DNA of 64,000 nt, taken from positions 930,001 to 994,000 of the forward strand of contig JABYQQ010000008.1 of the NCBI GenBank assembly GCA_022605405.1, read 5' to 3'. Every line of letters starts with the position of its first letter. The first letter of the stretch is position 1. This document shows, in pieces, positions 47,660 through 59,146 of the stretch. Origin of the DNA: Earliella scabrosa. Its lineage: Eukaryota; Basidiomycota; Agaricomycetes; Polyporales; Polyporaceae. The position numbers and the translations under genes are program-made. The notes under the pieces are model-generated. The model saw only the letters and a program-made list of their open reading frames with translations. It searched no databases and had not been told where the DNA came from.

Positions 47660-48687
47660 TTACAGCGTCTTCATAATGGTGAGGCTCTGCTGGAAACGAA
47701 GCCCGGATTGGAATTTGTATCCGACGCGCTCCTCAACGATCCGCTGGATGGTGTCCCAATCGCTCGCGCGCGGCATCCACTCCCACTTCTTCTTCACGCG
47801 CACGAAGTCTCCTATGACGGGTACCGGGGGATTGTCAGTCTTGATGAACCGCCATGCAATCGCGCCAGCGTTCACGTTTGCCATCGAAAACTCGATCAGG
47901 TCGGCGACGGCGACTTGTATGTTGCGCGGGGGAGGGACGGCGGCGCGGAGGGGTCGGACATGGGAGAGGGTGAGAATTCCGTTCATCGCGATGTTCATCC
48001 CGTCCAGGTAGTACGCAACGGGCAATGCGCACGGAGGTGGTTGCCCTTTGGCGTTCGCAATCTGGTGCGAGTGCGCGATGCGTGCCCGATCTTGCTCCAT
48101 CGCACCACGGTCGTCGTCCCATCCGTACATGTACGTTTTGATCCTGAACGCGTTCAGCGGGGTGCGTTTGTCTACGTCCGTGACGCCTGGCGATAGAATG
48201 AACGCCATTCGCCATCCTTGAGGTCCGCGTGCTCGCTCTTCTATGAGGACACGCGAGACGTTGCCCAGGTAGAGCAGTGCCTCAGTGATGTTGAGAAGAC
48301 ACCACATATGCGACTCTGCCCACTCCCTCATCTCGCTGAAGAGCTCTGCAGGGGTCGGGTAGTTGAGGGCGCGGAGCAGCTCGCTCGCCTTGGTGTCGAG
48401 CTCCGAGTTCAGTGGTCCAGCGAGGCCTTCGAAGCGTCTGTTCGAGCGACAGGCGAGTCTATAGGAAAGAAATGGGAACACCAGTGGATATATGCGCGCA
48501 TATATGCAGGCCAATAGTCGACTAACCTATGCACGGACCACGCAGCCTTCTGGCACTGTTTGCTGCAATACTCGACCACCTTGCATCCCCCGCATCATTT
48601 GAGACGCCACCCTGTCTTCAAACAATGACAACACTTGTCGGAGCCGTCAGCCAGGCGCACGGCGAGGTCTGCGTCGTCAGGAGTCAT
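47660..48687 (-). pseudogene. MYND zinc-finger gene, group B, stop codon in the finger
   Basis: Exons 48687-48527 and 48458-47660 form an otherwise complete 320-codon gene. Codon 31 (48597-48595) is TGA, exactly where other members have Arg before the second zinc pair (LKRCGAC in the 62.9 kb gene; here LK-stop-CGGC). CGA to TGA is a single C-to-T change at a CpG. Before the stop, MTPDDADLAVRLADG and CCHC are normal; after it VEYCSKQCQKAAWSVHR and, past the intron, LACRSNRRFEGLAGPLN and the whole C-terminal region (YPTPAELFSEMREWAESHMW, PVAYYLDGMNIAMNG, KKKWEWMPRASDWDTIQRIV) are intact. It is therefore a very young null allele, a sequencing error, or a recoded codon. A shortened product from a later ATG would lack the first zinc ligands. 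Confidence 0.8.
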
Positions 48688-49501
48688 CGCGGAGAACGGC
48701 AGACGAGCTGAAGATGGGGGACACAAAAGAAGCAGAGCTTGGGCTCGGGGGTGGTGCGCTCTCTATGAACCACGCCATAAACGCACGCGCTCACGTGCGG
48801 TCTCTGCTCGAAGAAATACGATTCCCAAACAGGGAGAGGCTCCCGTGTCCATTCGAGAGTGTCAGGCGAACGACTCTCTGAGCGAACCTGATCAAGGTGT
48901 CGGTGTAGATCGTCATCGGGCCGGCCTCCGTCATTCTCCGCAATCCCGGGATGACGGTGGCTGCGACAGAGCGTTCTGTGTACGGGGGCGACACAGTGAC
49001 GCTGCTATGTGTCGATGTAACGATGTCGGTCGCGCCTGGCCGTACGCGCGTGGAGCCGGTCGACCGTGGCTATTCAATGGCCATCGCACGTAGTCGAGTA
49101 GGTTCGAAGGTCAGTCGAGATCCCTGTCCCACGTACCAGCACGTACCTGTATCTCGAAGCCGACCTGCGCGGAAACTGCGAGGTTAGTAGGGAGTGTTCC
49201 ATAGTCCGGGTTTTGGCCCACGAGTCGTTCCTCGCGTTTGGCCGAACAACACGCCGCACACAGTCAGCGGCCGTCCTCCGTCATCGTCCAGCTTGCCAAT
49301 CTCGTTGTCGATGTCCGCGAATGCGCAAGCTAAGATGGATTTAGATGAGGATCGAAGGAGGACTCGAAGGAAGAGCCAGAGAAGCGCTTCAAATTCGCGA
49401 GATGCTACGCGAGTCGCGACTAGTCGCGACCGCGTCTGGGCGTCAACACGTCTTCATGTTCCCTGTCACGTCCTCTGTCCGGGCGACCTCACTCCTCCCT
49501 C
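48688..49501. other. Intergenic, divergent MYND promoters
   Basis: Between two head-to-head MYND loci. A minus-strand frame at 48,791-48,994 (MTIYTDTLIRFAQRVVRLTL) looks faintly coding but has no partners. Nothing else is recognised. Confidence 0.35.
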
Positions 49502-50558
49502 ATGCCGTTACAGACGGTTGTCCAACGCAACATTGACAACTTCTCAAGGGACACCATATCCCTGCGACGCTGCTATCAATGCGGCTATACCCCCGGTTCC
49601 GGTTCAGGCGACGACGAAAGCCGCGCATTGAAGAGGTGTGCTGGGTGTGCACAGGCTATATATTGCAGTGCTGAATGCCAGAGGTCGGCATGGAAGAGTC
49701 ATAAGTGAGTTGTTCAACATTTGTACCGTAGTTTATCCTCTCAATCCCCTTCGTTCAATTCGAACCAGGGCTGAGTGTCGCAAGATTGCCCAGGAGAGTG
49801 AGCTCCCCGATGCCACGAACTTGGACAGGGAGGCCCAGTCCGTCGGCTTCTCGACCATAGCACAATTCTCGGAAGCTATCGGCGAATTTGCAGAAGCCCA
49901 TGACTTCGCTCTCAAGAACATCGCCAAGCTCCACGTCATGCAGCACGGGGGCAACGAATGGTCACGCACACCGCAGAAGCTACTCACCTTCTATCTCGAG
50001 TCCAACACTTCTCTTGGATCGCACCGGAACCCGTCGCGCACGTTCAAGCTCAAAGGATGCCAGTTCAGCGTTCTCCAGGACATATTCGCGCAGTTCCCAC
50101 CGGCCGCCGCGGACTGGGCGCAGACGGAGCCGAACCGCAATGCGATCCAAGCCGCGTACTCTCACAAGCCTGCTTTCGTATGCATCCTTCCTGTGAGGCT
50201 TGTTGTCGAGGGCGTCAACACCGGTCGGATGCTGTTCTACCCCTTGTTCCGTCCGGAGACCAGCGCGGACGAGACCCCAATGGAGAAGGTAACAATACTG
50301 TCGGACGTGCTCAAGTGGTTCATGGGCAGCATCAACGCCGGTTTCCCGCTGCAACTGATCACACACGCTGACAATCGTGTCCCTCTTCCTGGCCGGTTTA
50401 CCCGCTCGCACGGAAGCTGGACCTGGGGGCGGTTCTTTTCCGACTGGGACGAGTATCGGCGGGGTATCCACAAGGGACTCGACTCGGCGATTGACGACCT
50501 ATTCCTTGGAGACACTATCCGGCCGGATCAATTGATGTTGTTCTTTAACCTGCTATAG
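49502..50558 (+). CDS. MYND zinc-finger protein, group D
   Basis: Exons 49502-49704 and 49769-50558 give 330 residues. Zinc ligands are C24, C27, C46, C49, C55, C59, H67 and C71; the first loop is longer than in the other groups (GYTPGSGSGDDESRALKR). The phase-2 intron lies between H67 and C71. The C-terminal region includes FSEAIGEFAEAHDFALKNIA, PVRLVVEGVNTGRMLFYPLF, LSDVLKWFMGSINAGFPLQL and SHGSWTWGRFFSDWDEYRRG. The relic at 28.9-29.8 kb is its closest relative here. Start choice: ATG 49502 leaves a short N-terminus like the other members; the upstream frames are unrelated. Confidence 0.88.
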
Positions 50559-51117
50559 GTGGTTGTGAGGCGAGTAATTCTTCTCACTCTGCAAGTCATT
50601 GATCGCTGACTGGTGAGGGTTCACGCTCAGTTCGTCGTTGACTTCACTCTGTAGCTTATGAGATTGTTTGATGATAATTCTACTGTGACTGTCTGCGCCT
50701 GACCATCTTTACGCCTTCAAGCTTCAAGAATCGCATCTGTATGACAAGGACACGTCCACCACTTCTCATGATCGAAAGCATACGCTCCCTGCCTCGGATG
50801 CATCAAGCAGGTGTCTTCGGCATCTGGATACGGATACGGATACGAGGTCATTTCTGAGTTCCTCGTTGTGAGCGCGAAGTGCTGAAGCACTATGTTCCAG
50901 TGCGTGGATGCCACGTGCGCTTCGGGCTACGCCGAGTCTGCTTCCTCGATCAACCTCGATCTGCTCTCCCACCGCCCAGGCTATCGGGATTCAGTCGTGC
51001 AACGCATCGCACTGTCACAACAACTCTGAGCACATCGCACTAGCTCTGCTGCCCTCTCAGCACACTATAACTAAGTATTGATCCTCTAGCTCGCAATCCT
51101 AAGGCTTGTACCACCTA
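50559..51117. other. Intergenic, nothing recognised
   Basis: Contains the 3' untranslated part of the previous MYND gene and the promoter of the next. No ORF has support. Confidence 0.4.
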
Positions 51118-52165
51118 ATGGACGACTCAACTCCAACCCGGTCCCGCGTACTAGGTGCCGAGTCTCACCTGGAATCTGCGATGTGCAACTGTTGCCTCGG
51201 TCGACAAGGGTCATTGAAACGCTGCGGTGCATGTCTGGTGACGGTGTACTGCAGCAAAGAATGCCAACGAGCCGATTGGTCTTCTCACAAGTGCGTTGAT
51301 AAGTGTTGCCGTAGAATCCAGTCATTCCGATCTCTCTTGCTCATACATATTCATCTCGCAGACACATGTGCAAGGCCACGCGTATTGCCGAGGGCCACGA
51401 AGGCGCAGGCTTCTCTTCGCCGATCGCACTCGCGCACGCGATGAGGACATGGGCCGAGACACACGAGTTCGCCATGTCGTACATGGCCAACGCCGCGGTC
51501 GTGCTTCACGGCAAGGGCGTGGAGAACACGCTGAACTCACCCTGCGCCGTATTCTACCCCCTCGCATCTAACCGCGCTTCGGGAAGCGGCGATGACGACG
51601 ACTCCGACAACCCCGCGACCACCTTCCGACTGGCGTCCTTCCCCACCGTTATCTCGCCCGATACACCAACCGGCAGCTACCTGCGCGAGGCATTGGAGAA
51701 AGGACTGGCAGACTGCAAGAAGGTCGCAAACCTGCACCGTACGGTGTTGCCGTACCACCGGTCATATGCTGGCGTCATTGCAGCCATCTTCATGGTCAAC
51801 GGGACGACCCACATCAACCAGTTCTGCTACCCTATCTACCGTGTACATCAGCACAACGATTGTCCCCTTGACCACGTCCCGTTCGTCGCCTGGAAGAATG
51901 TCATGGTCGCCTGCCGTCAGGCGGTCGATACCGGAAGGGTGCTGAAGGCTCCTGACTATAGTACGCGCTTTCAGCCTCATGTCGGGACGTACCGACGCAG
52001 GGGCAAGAAGTGGATTTGGGTTTGTAGCGAAGAGGAGGACCAGGCGATGGCTTCGAAGGTAAGTCGTAACTGCTGCGTTCCGTAAAGCGGAGGGTGACTG
52101 GTCCCTGGATATTGCGTTTGACATCTTCTTCCCAGGATACCTTTATAGTGTGCGATCTCGTCTAA
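51118..52165 (+). CDS. MYND zinc-finger protein, group C
   Basis: Three exons, 51118-51290, 51362-52058 and 52136-52165, give 299 residues. Zinc ligands are C23, C26, C36, C39, C45, C49, H57 and C61; the first intron sits between H57 and C61. The C-terminal region reads GFSSPIALAHAMRTWAETHE, YMANAAVVLHGKGVENTLNS, AAIFMVNGTTHINQFCYPIY and RRRGKKWIWVCSEEEDQAMA. The last exon has only 30 bases (DTFIVCDLV), and is supported by the same arrangement in the neighbouring paralogue (NIFLLCDLV). The two genes are direct tandem duplicates in the same orientation, 353 bases apart. Confidence 0.9.
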
Positions 52166-52518
52166 CCCTAAGAACGAGGCTACAGTCACCCGGACCCTAA
52201 GCTTCTTGGTGAGTGCGATGATGTCCGGATTTTACTCCGTGCGATGACTCGTGAATGCTAATGCTCATATCATCCTTGTAGTACAACATTCCCAGACGGC
52301 TGTAGTAGTAGTCTTCATGCACACTACAACCTCTCATTGTCGTGATACATGTATCGGTAGCACCAGTGCAAGTACTAGCCACTCAAAGAATATCGTTTCA
52401 CCAAGATGGATCTTCGGGAAACGCCGAAGCCGCACCTCTCCTTCAAGTTGATCTGGATCAATCGATGAGCTGCTTCGAAGGGCCTCTCCCCCCACTACAA
52501 TCATCGTCCGGCCACTCG
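52166..52518. other. Short intergenic region between tandem MYND genes
   Basis: Holds the terminator region of the first gene and the promoter of the second. An in-frame ATG lies upstream of 52519, but the MDNSPSS start matches the MDDSTPT start of the paralogue. Confidence 0.4.
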
Positions 52519-53612
52519 ATGGACAACTCACCTTCATCTACCTCTCGTCAAGATGCGCAAGCGACGCCCCCAGCAGATGCTACATATGGCCTTGACCCCC
52601 CTGGCTCGTCACGGCGCTGTAACCGCTGCCGCCTAATTAGACAGCAGGAGCAGCCATTGAAGCAATGCCGCGGTTGTTCTGTGACCATGTACTGCAGCAA
52701 AGCATGCCAGAAGGCCGATTGGCCGTCTCACAAGTGAGTCGAGTCCTCTCGTAGTCCTGGGTCCGGGTGGTACTCACCAACAGCGTCCACGAGCAGACAC
52801 ATGTGCAAGGGCGCCACGCGCTTTGCCGACGCCGAGGGTCCCAAGAAGGCAGGATTCTCTACGCCTATGTCGCTCGCGCACGCGGTCATGAAGTGGGCGG
52901 AGATACACGAGTACGCGATGTCCTACATGGCCAACGCCGCCGTCCTGCTCCACGGCAAGGGTGTGGACAACACGCTCAACTCGGCCTGCGGCGTGCTCTA
53001 CGTGCTCGTTCCCAATCCCGCCCCGGGCCCCGATTCGCGCACGGCCAACGACTCCGAGGCCTCCAACCCCGCGACCGCGTTCCGAATGGAATGCTTCCCT
53101 GCCGTAGTCTCGCCCGACACACCCGGAACGAGCTTCCTCGGCACGCACGGTTTGCTGGACAGGGCGCTGGCCCGCTGCAAGGGCGTCACCGAACTGCAGC
53201 GCATGCTTCTGCCCGACATCCGCAACTATGCTGGCGTCATCCCCGCGCTCTTCATGGTGCTCAACACACAGCACGTGCAGCACTTCTATTACCGTATCTA
53301 CCGCCTCTCCATCCACAGCGACTGTCCCCTTGACCCGATTCCTGCGCGCGTCTGGGGAGAGATCATGACGATCTGCAGGGAGGCAGTAGATGCGGGGAGA
53401 ATTTTGAAGGCGCCTGACTACGAAACGCGTGTGCAACCTCATGTTGGTCGATACAAGCGTGTCGGGAATAAGTGGAAGTGGGAGCGCAGTGAGGAGGAGG
53501 ACCAAGCGATGGCTTCGCGGGTCAGTATTCGTGATAGCGTCTATCCTCCGGGCGACTCGCTGAACGATGCCTTGCGTTGTAGAACATCTTCTTACTCTGC
53601 GATCTGGTCTGA
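52519..53612 (+). CDS. MYND zinc-finger protein, group C
   Basis: Exons 52519-52733, 52797-53520 and 53583-53612 give 322 residues. Zinc ligands are C34, C37, C50, C53, C59, C63, H71 and C75, with the first intron between H71 and C75. The C-terminal region matches the 51.1 kb gene: GFSTPMSLAHAVMKWAEIHE, YMANAAVLLHGKGVDNTLNS, PALFMVLNTQHVQHFYYRIY, KWKWERSEEEDQAMASR. The final 30-base exon encodes NIFLLCDLV. Without that splice, the frame would run on for 40 further codons into unconserved sequence. Confidence 0.9.
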
Positions 53613-53794
53613 CATCGCTGGTGCACATATCTGCGATGCGAAGGGGATCTGATTATGCTGATAGTACAACATCTAAAGTTGGTATGGTCTACAGGTAACA
53701 GAAGCGATCCGCGAAAACGGGAGGTAGTACAGTATTAGATGATGCGGTGTGATCTACTTGACAGTCCTTTTACTGCAGCCGCGAGGATTGTCGA

Positions 53795-55169
53795 TCAATG
53801 CTTCATGTCGAGCACGACACGACCGACGACCTGGCCCTTCGCGAGACCCTCATATGTCCTGCAATCAGAAGATCAGCACCCGCACACAACGCACACAAAC
53901 GAGAGCAAACACGTACTCGGCGAGCGCAGACAACGGCTTCAACACATAATGGCACTTGACCTTTCCGCGCGCCGCAATATCAAGCGCCTCGCGCGCGTCC
54001 TGGCGGTTACCGACGTACGAGCCCACGATGGTGATGCTCTTCACGACGGTGAAGAAGATGTCGGCGCTGAGGCTCGCGCGCGCGGGCAGGCCGACGACCA
54101 TGAGCGTGCCGCCCATGCGGAGGTAGTCGATCGCCTGCGCGTACGCCGCCGAGTTCGCGGCGGTGACGACCGCGGCGTGGGCGCCCAGACCGTCGGTCGC
54201 GTCGATGATGTCCTTCACGAGGTCCGTCGTCTCGCGGAAGTCGACCCACTTCTCTGCGCCGAGCTTCATGCAGAGCTCCTTCTTCTCGGCGCCGGTGTCT
54301 GTGGAGGAGTGTGGGTTAGTATGACGATGCGCGGCGGGGAGAATGGAATGGACGAACCGACCGCGACTACGCGCAGACCCATTGCTGCGGCGTATTGGAC
54401 TGCGAGGTGACCGAGGCCTCCGCCCGCACCAGGGAGGACGATCCAGTCGCCAATCTTCGTATTCGAGTATTTGATAGCACGGTATACGGTGATGCCCTGT
54501 AATCGAGGCGCATACAGTCAGTCATTACACACCTCAGAGCGATGACACGCGAGACTCACGGCGCAAAGGATGGATGCAGCCTCAGCAGATGAGAGCTGGT
54601 CGGGGATGGGGGTGACGTGAGTCACCCATGAGACAACGTATTGCGAGAAGGTGCCGTCGACGGTAAAGCCACTATACCTGCCGTTCAGGCAGCCTATCGA
54701 GGCGGTAACAGTGTCAACGTGAGATCCGAAGATTCAAAGACGCCTCGTATACTCACTCTGTTCGAGACCTTTCCGGCATGGCTCGCAGTCCAAACAAGAG
54801 TACGCGAGCCACTTGATGCCGACACGATCGCCGATCTTGACGGGTGAGTTCTGGGTATGCTCGCCAATGGCGACGATGCGACCAACGCCCTGACCATAAG
54901 AATAAGTAGGTGGACAATGGTCGAGCGCTATACCGGCTTACCTCGTGTCCGCCAATCAGGGGGAGTTTTGCTGGAAGTGGCCAGTCGTTATTGCGAGCGT
55001 GGAGGTCGGTATGGCAGACACCGGAGCAGTCGAGCTCAACAAGGCATTCGCCGGGTGCGAGCTCCGACGCCTGCTTGACTGGGTGGTTGTCGACGACCGT
55101 CAGAGGCGCATCAGTCTTCTCGACGATCGCTGCCTTCTGGGTCTTGGGGATGGTGAACTGGGAGGACAT
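53795..55169 (-). CDS. Zinc-dependent alcohol dehydrogenase
   Basis: Six exons (55169-54942, 54889-54757, 54693-54560, 54496-54358, 54298-53917, 53858-53795) encode 359 residues, the size of yeast ADH1-type enzymes. Such enzymes oxidise primary alcohols to aldehydes, or the reverse, with NAD. The catalytic zinc region is [17 protein letters not shown] and [13 protein letters not shown] (split by intron 1). The structural zinc loop is [16 protein letters not shown], with four cysteines, split by intron 2. The cofactor fold is [17 protein letters not shown], and the Asp in VVAVDTGAE after strand beta-2 favours NAD over NADP. The end is [13 protein letters not shown]. All introns are 52-63 nt with GT-AG ends. 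It is cytosolic, as there is no leader. Confidence 0.95.
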
Positions 55170-55222
55170 TGTAGAGTAGAGTCCGAGGAATGTGATGGGG
55201 ATGTTGTGCGGACAGTAGGAGA

Positions 55223-55230
55223 CTTATATA
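55223..55230 (-). promoter_or_regulatory. TATA box of the alcohol dehydrogenase gene
   Basis: The minus strand reads TATATAAG 54 bases before the ATG. Confidence 0.5.
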
Positions 55231-55769
55231 CCTTGCCAGGCGGGCAGTACCCAAGGACTGAAGAAGGCACGAGCTTGTGCCGTGCTGGAGTAGCACTGGA
55301 TGCGGGACGGGTAGGAGGACGACGGACGCGATTCGTCCCCGCAAGTTCCGCCTCGACCAGTCTCGGTCCAGAGAGTTGCATGATACGCACCAGGACGATA
55401 CGAACCTCGCCAGTCTCAGTCGCCGGTCTCGATCCTGACGGTCTAGATCGACCCATCCGAGTGTTGTCTCGACTCACCTTCGGCTTGTGCCATGCCATGC
55501 ACACAGGTCAGAGCTGATGGAACGAGTACATTCCGAGGTCAAGGAGGCAGAGAAAGATAGTTGATAGTCGAGACTCAAGAGGCGATATCAGTAGACGCCC
55601 AAGGGCCTCGACCGCCTCACGTGCGCTCGGCCCGACCGTCCCGACTCATACCGCGAAGCAACCGCAAAGTTCCAAACTTCCAATCGTTTGTATGTAGCAT
55701 CTTCTACTCGTCCGCGGGCACGCTACGGGACGATCACGTCTCATCAGCACTGGCGATGAAACAGTCGAC
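55231..55769. other. Intergenic, nothing recognised
   Basis: Upstream part of the alcohol dehydrogenase promoter and 3' flank of the MYND gene. No gene is supported. Confidence 0.4.
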
Positions 55770-56812
55770 CTAAACCCACCTGTAGAGAGCGACCAACAGG
55801 AGCAGAAGCGACAGCCCGGTTACGAACTTGTACCCGACACGCTCGTTCGCCAATTGCTCCGCCTCGACGATGTCAGCACAGAGAGGCTCCAGATCCCACT
55901 TCTTCCTGGCTCTCGACTTCCACACGAACTTCATCGGGCAGGGGCCTTCGTTTGTCGGTCTCCAGGACAGTTTGCCCGTGTTGATGGTCGCCTGCAGGTA
56001 CTTGACGACGTCCCCAAACCCGACCTGTGCCAGGGCATGCTCCGCTGGGTTCCTGTCGCTCGAGCGGAAATGGTGGATCACGACGGTTCCCCACTGGCAC
56101 ATAAACGTGTCACGCATGTAGAACTCTGCGGGGAACATGCATGGTATCGTGACGCCGTCCTCCCGAGCCCGGCGCGCTGATTGATCCAGGTTGTACCGAT
56201 CCTGTCTCGCCACCGCTGAGTTCGGAGAGCCGTACTTCAGTCCGCAGGAGTCAATCTTGAATGCGTTCATGGGCGTGCGTCGATCCGGATCCGTGGTGCC
56301 GGCCGATAGCATGAATGCGACCCGCCATCCTTCGCGGCCCCTTTTCTCGACTTCAGAACGGGGAAAGCGCTGGATAGCGAGGAGCGCCTCGGAGATGAGC
56401 CATAGGGAGTATGCGTGCGCCTCCTTCCACTCCTGGAACACCTGCACGAGCCCAGCGTAGGTGGGGATGTTCATCTCGCGCAGCATCCGGCTCGCCTGGA
56501 TGTCCATGTGGGAGTTTGCCGGCCACGCGAGGCCTTCGAAATTCTGGTTAGAGCGGCATGCGAGTCTGCGCAGACGGTCAGCGGTTATTGAACGATCTAC
56601 TAGGAGGGGAGGTCTGTGGCTACTGACTTGTGGTGAGACCAATCGGCCTTCTGGCACTCCTTACTGCAGTACTTTGCGACAGCGCATCCCTTGCACTTCT
56701 TGAGCTCCTCCGTGGGTTTGCGACAATGGTAGCATTGATTGTTCCCAGGAAACTCGAAGATCGGCGTTTGCGTGATCGGAAGGGTGGCCAGAGGTCCCGA
56801 GCTCGAGCTCAT
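55770..56812 (-). CDS. MYND zinc-finger protein, group B, hydrophobic C-terminus
   Basis: Exons 56812-56628 and 56565-55770 give 326 residues. Zinc ligands are C27, C30, C40, C43, C49, C53, H61 and C65; the 62-nt intron lies between H61 and C65. Group B marks follow: LACRSNQNFEGLAWPANSHM, a VFQEWKEAHAYSLWLISEAL segment, EGWRVAFMLSAGTTDPDRRT, and RKKWDLEPLCADIVEAEQLA. It differs from the other B genes in ending with a strongly hydrophobic segment (VTGLSLLLLLVALYRWV) that could anchor in or touch a membrane; the relatives end in a polar QQSLTIMKTL-type sequence. The partner and role are unknown. Confidence 0.9.
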
Positions 56813-57407
56813 CGCTGGCGTAAGTCGAGGTTCAGCGCGGAAGTGTGAGGGCGAAGACAGAGACGTCGTGGGGTGATCCCCGACTTCAAGTTCAGAGCGT
56901 GATGAGGTCTGTGTGGCTGATCGTGAGGCTGGGACGGCTGTCGTTGCATCCGCAGGGCTCGATCAGTACTAGTGACCGATCGCTCCTTAAGCATTTCCTC
57001 CTCCATCCATAGGATACCAAGGAGTGCGATGCCCTGTCTGCCTCTTTGAACTTGCCTCTCGCACGGCCCGGGGGCCAGGTCTGTCGCTTGGGCGACAGAG
57101 ACATCGCTATATGGCAAGCTCTCCAGCATACTAGTACTCACGTTGTGGTGGCGATACGTCGTAATCCTGAGTCCTGCTGAGCGTTCCTGACAGCTTCTGT
57201 CACCCAAATTCCGTCAAGGCTTGCCGCTACATAAGTAGGGACGAGATAAGCAACAGCTGAGCTCAAACTTGAGAGAACTTTCGTTGGTCGGCAAACTCCG
57301 ATGCTTCCTTGGCGCAGCTCACATTGGTTCCCACCACCACCACTGCACAGAAAATGACTCCGGCCAGTTGCAAGCTTCACTGACTGACCGAACGCAGAGC
57401 CAACGAC
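56813..57407. other. Divergent promoter region
   Basis: Between the MYND gene (-) and the FAD oxidoreductase (+). No ORF is supported and no clear TATA element is seen. Confidence 0.4.
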
Positions 57408-59031
57408 ATGTCCTCGTCTCCTTTGACCTCTGCGCCCGCGCGCGCTGGTCTCCCCGTCCCCAATCCGTCGTCCTCATTTTGGCACAGCGAGCCAAATGAG
57501 TTTTTGTTGGGCCACCATACCACGCCTGAGCTGCCTGCCACGGCGGATATCGTCATCGTGGGCAGTGGCATCACAGGCTCCTCCGTGGCTCGCTTTCTTG
57601 CCGAGGACGACCGCGCTAAGGGCCGTAACATCGTGATGCTTGAGGCTCGCGAGGCGTGCTGGGGGGCTACCGGCCGTAACGGAGGTACGCAGACTTGCAC
57701 GTACTCACAGCAGCCGTCCTCTGCAGTTCTTCTATTATAGCCAGGAATCGCCGGTTCACAGCTGATACACACGTTGACGGCTGCTACAGGTCACTGCCAG
57801 GTGCTCCCCGTCGCTCGGGACTTGGACGTCACGCGGTTCGAGGTGCTCAACTACAACGCCGTGCGGTCATACATCGAGGAGAACGACATTCAGTGCGAAT
57901 GGCGCAGCCTCTCAGGGTGCCATGCACACTTCTCTGAACCCTTGTTCGCCACCGTGCTAGACAAAGTTGCAGCGCTCAAAGCCGCCGATCCAGAGCTAGG
58001 CAAGCTCGTGACCGTCCTGACCGACAAGGACGAGCTCGCGAAACACCGCGTCGCCACGGCCGTAGGCGCAACGCTAACGACCGCCGCCGCCAGTCTATGG
58101 CCATACAAGCTCGTCACCTTCGTCCTCGAGAAGCTCGTGCGCGCCGGTGCGCTCAACCTGCAAACCAACACCCCCGTCGAGCGGATCTCGCACGACGGCA
58201 CCCACCACGTCCTGCACACCCCGCGCGGCGCGATCGCAGCCCCGACCGTCATCCTCGCCACGAATGGGTACACCTCGCACCTCCTCCCCGCGTTCGCGGA
58301 CCTAATCGTGCCCGTGCGCGGGGAGATGTCCGCGCTGCTCCCACCCAAGGGCGCGCCGCGCCTGCCGGCCTCGTACGGGATCTGCGGCCTGCCGGGGCAG
58401 CCCGCGCACAAGGACGACTACCTGAACCAGCGCCCGTACGAGGGCGTGCCGAACCCCGCGGGCCACTACATGTTTGGCGGCGGGGACGGCGCGGCGCGGT
58501 ACGAGCGCGTCGGGGTTTGGGACGATAGTGTAATCGATGAGGGTATGGCGGGGTGGCTCCGCCGCAAGCTGTTGGAGTGCATGGAGCTGGGTGGCGAGAC
58601 TGAGGGCTTGGGGGAGCTCAAGGCTACGCATCAGTGGACGGGCATCATGGGTTACTCGAGAGATAACATGCCTTGGGTCGGGGCTGTCCCAGGTCAGAAG
58701 GGCGTGTGGCTGGCGGGTGGATACTCTGGTGAGCCTTCCTGGCTTCTCAGTCACAAGGTGCTCACTCTCGCTCCGTTCTGATGCTGCGAACCCAGGTCAT
58801 GGGATGCCCAACGGTACTCTCTGCGGTAAAGCAGTCGTGGAGCTCGCACTTGCCGATGAGCAGGGTGTCCCCGTCGAGGAAGCGCAGCGTCACGTCGTCG
58901 AGAAGGTCGGTCTGCCCGTAGGCTACCTGATCACGCCGGAGCGTGTGGATGCTGTGCGAAGACTGCCCACTGTAGCCGAGGCCGAGACAAAGGGTACGGT
59001 TGGCAACTACGCCTTTCAGGTGCCTCAATGA
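57408..59031 (+). CDS. FAD-dependent oxidoreductase (D-amino-acid/amine oxidase fold)
   Basis: Exons 57408-57684, 57790-58728 and 58796-59031 encode 483 residues. The N-terminal ADP-binding motif is ADIVIVGSGITGSSVARFLA (about residues 47-66), then MLEAREACWGATGRNGGHCQ, the usual second FAD-contacting segment, split by intron 1. Further marks are VILATNGYTSHLLPAF, the His/Trp segment ATHQWTGIMGYSRDNMPWVG and GVWLAGGYSGHGM near the end, split by intron 2. These place it in the DAO/glycine-oxidase family, close to gamma-glutamylputrescine oxidase-like enzymes, which oxidise amines or amino acids to imines with release of hydrogen peroxide. The substrate cannot be read from the sequence. The C-terminal segment (VGYLITPERVDAVRRLPTVA) is repeated as a fragment at 60.7-60.87 kb. 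Confidence 0.92.
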
Positions 59032-59146
59032 ACCTGCGACGCGGCCAGAGACTGGAGCAGAAAGAAAGCTGTATGATCTATGAGCGAAGGTATTGACATA
59101 TGGCAGCACATTGTACATGTTACAGGACCATCCTATACGACCATGT

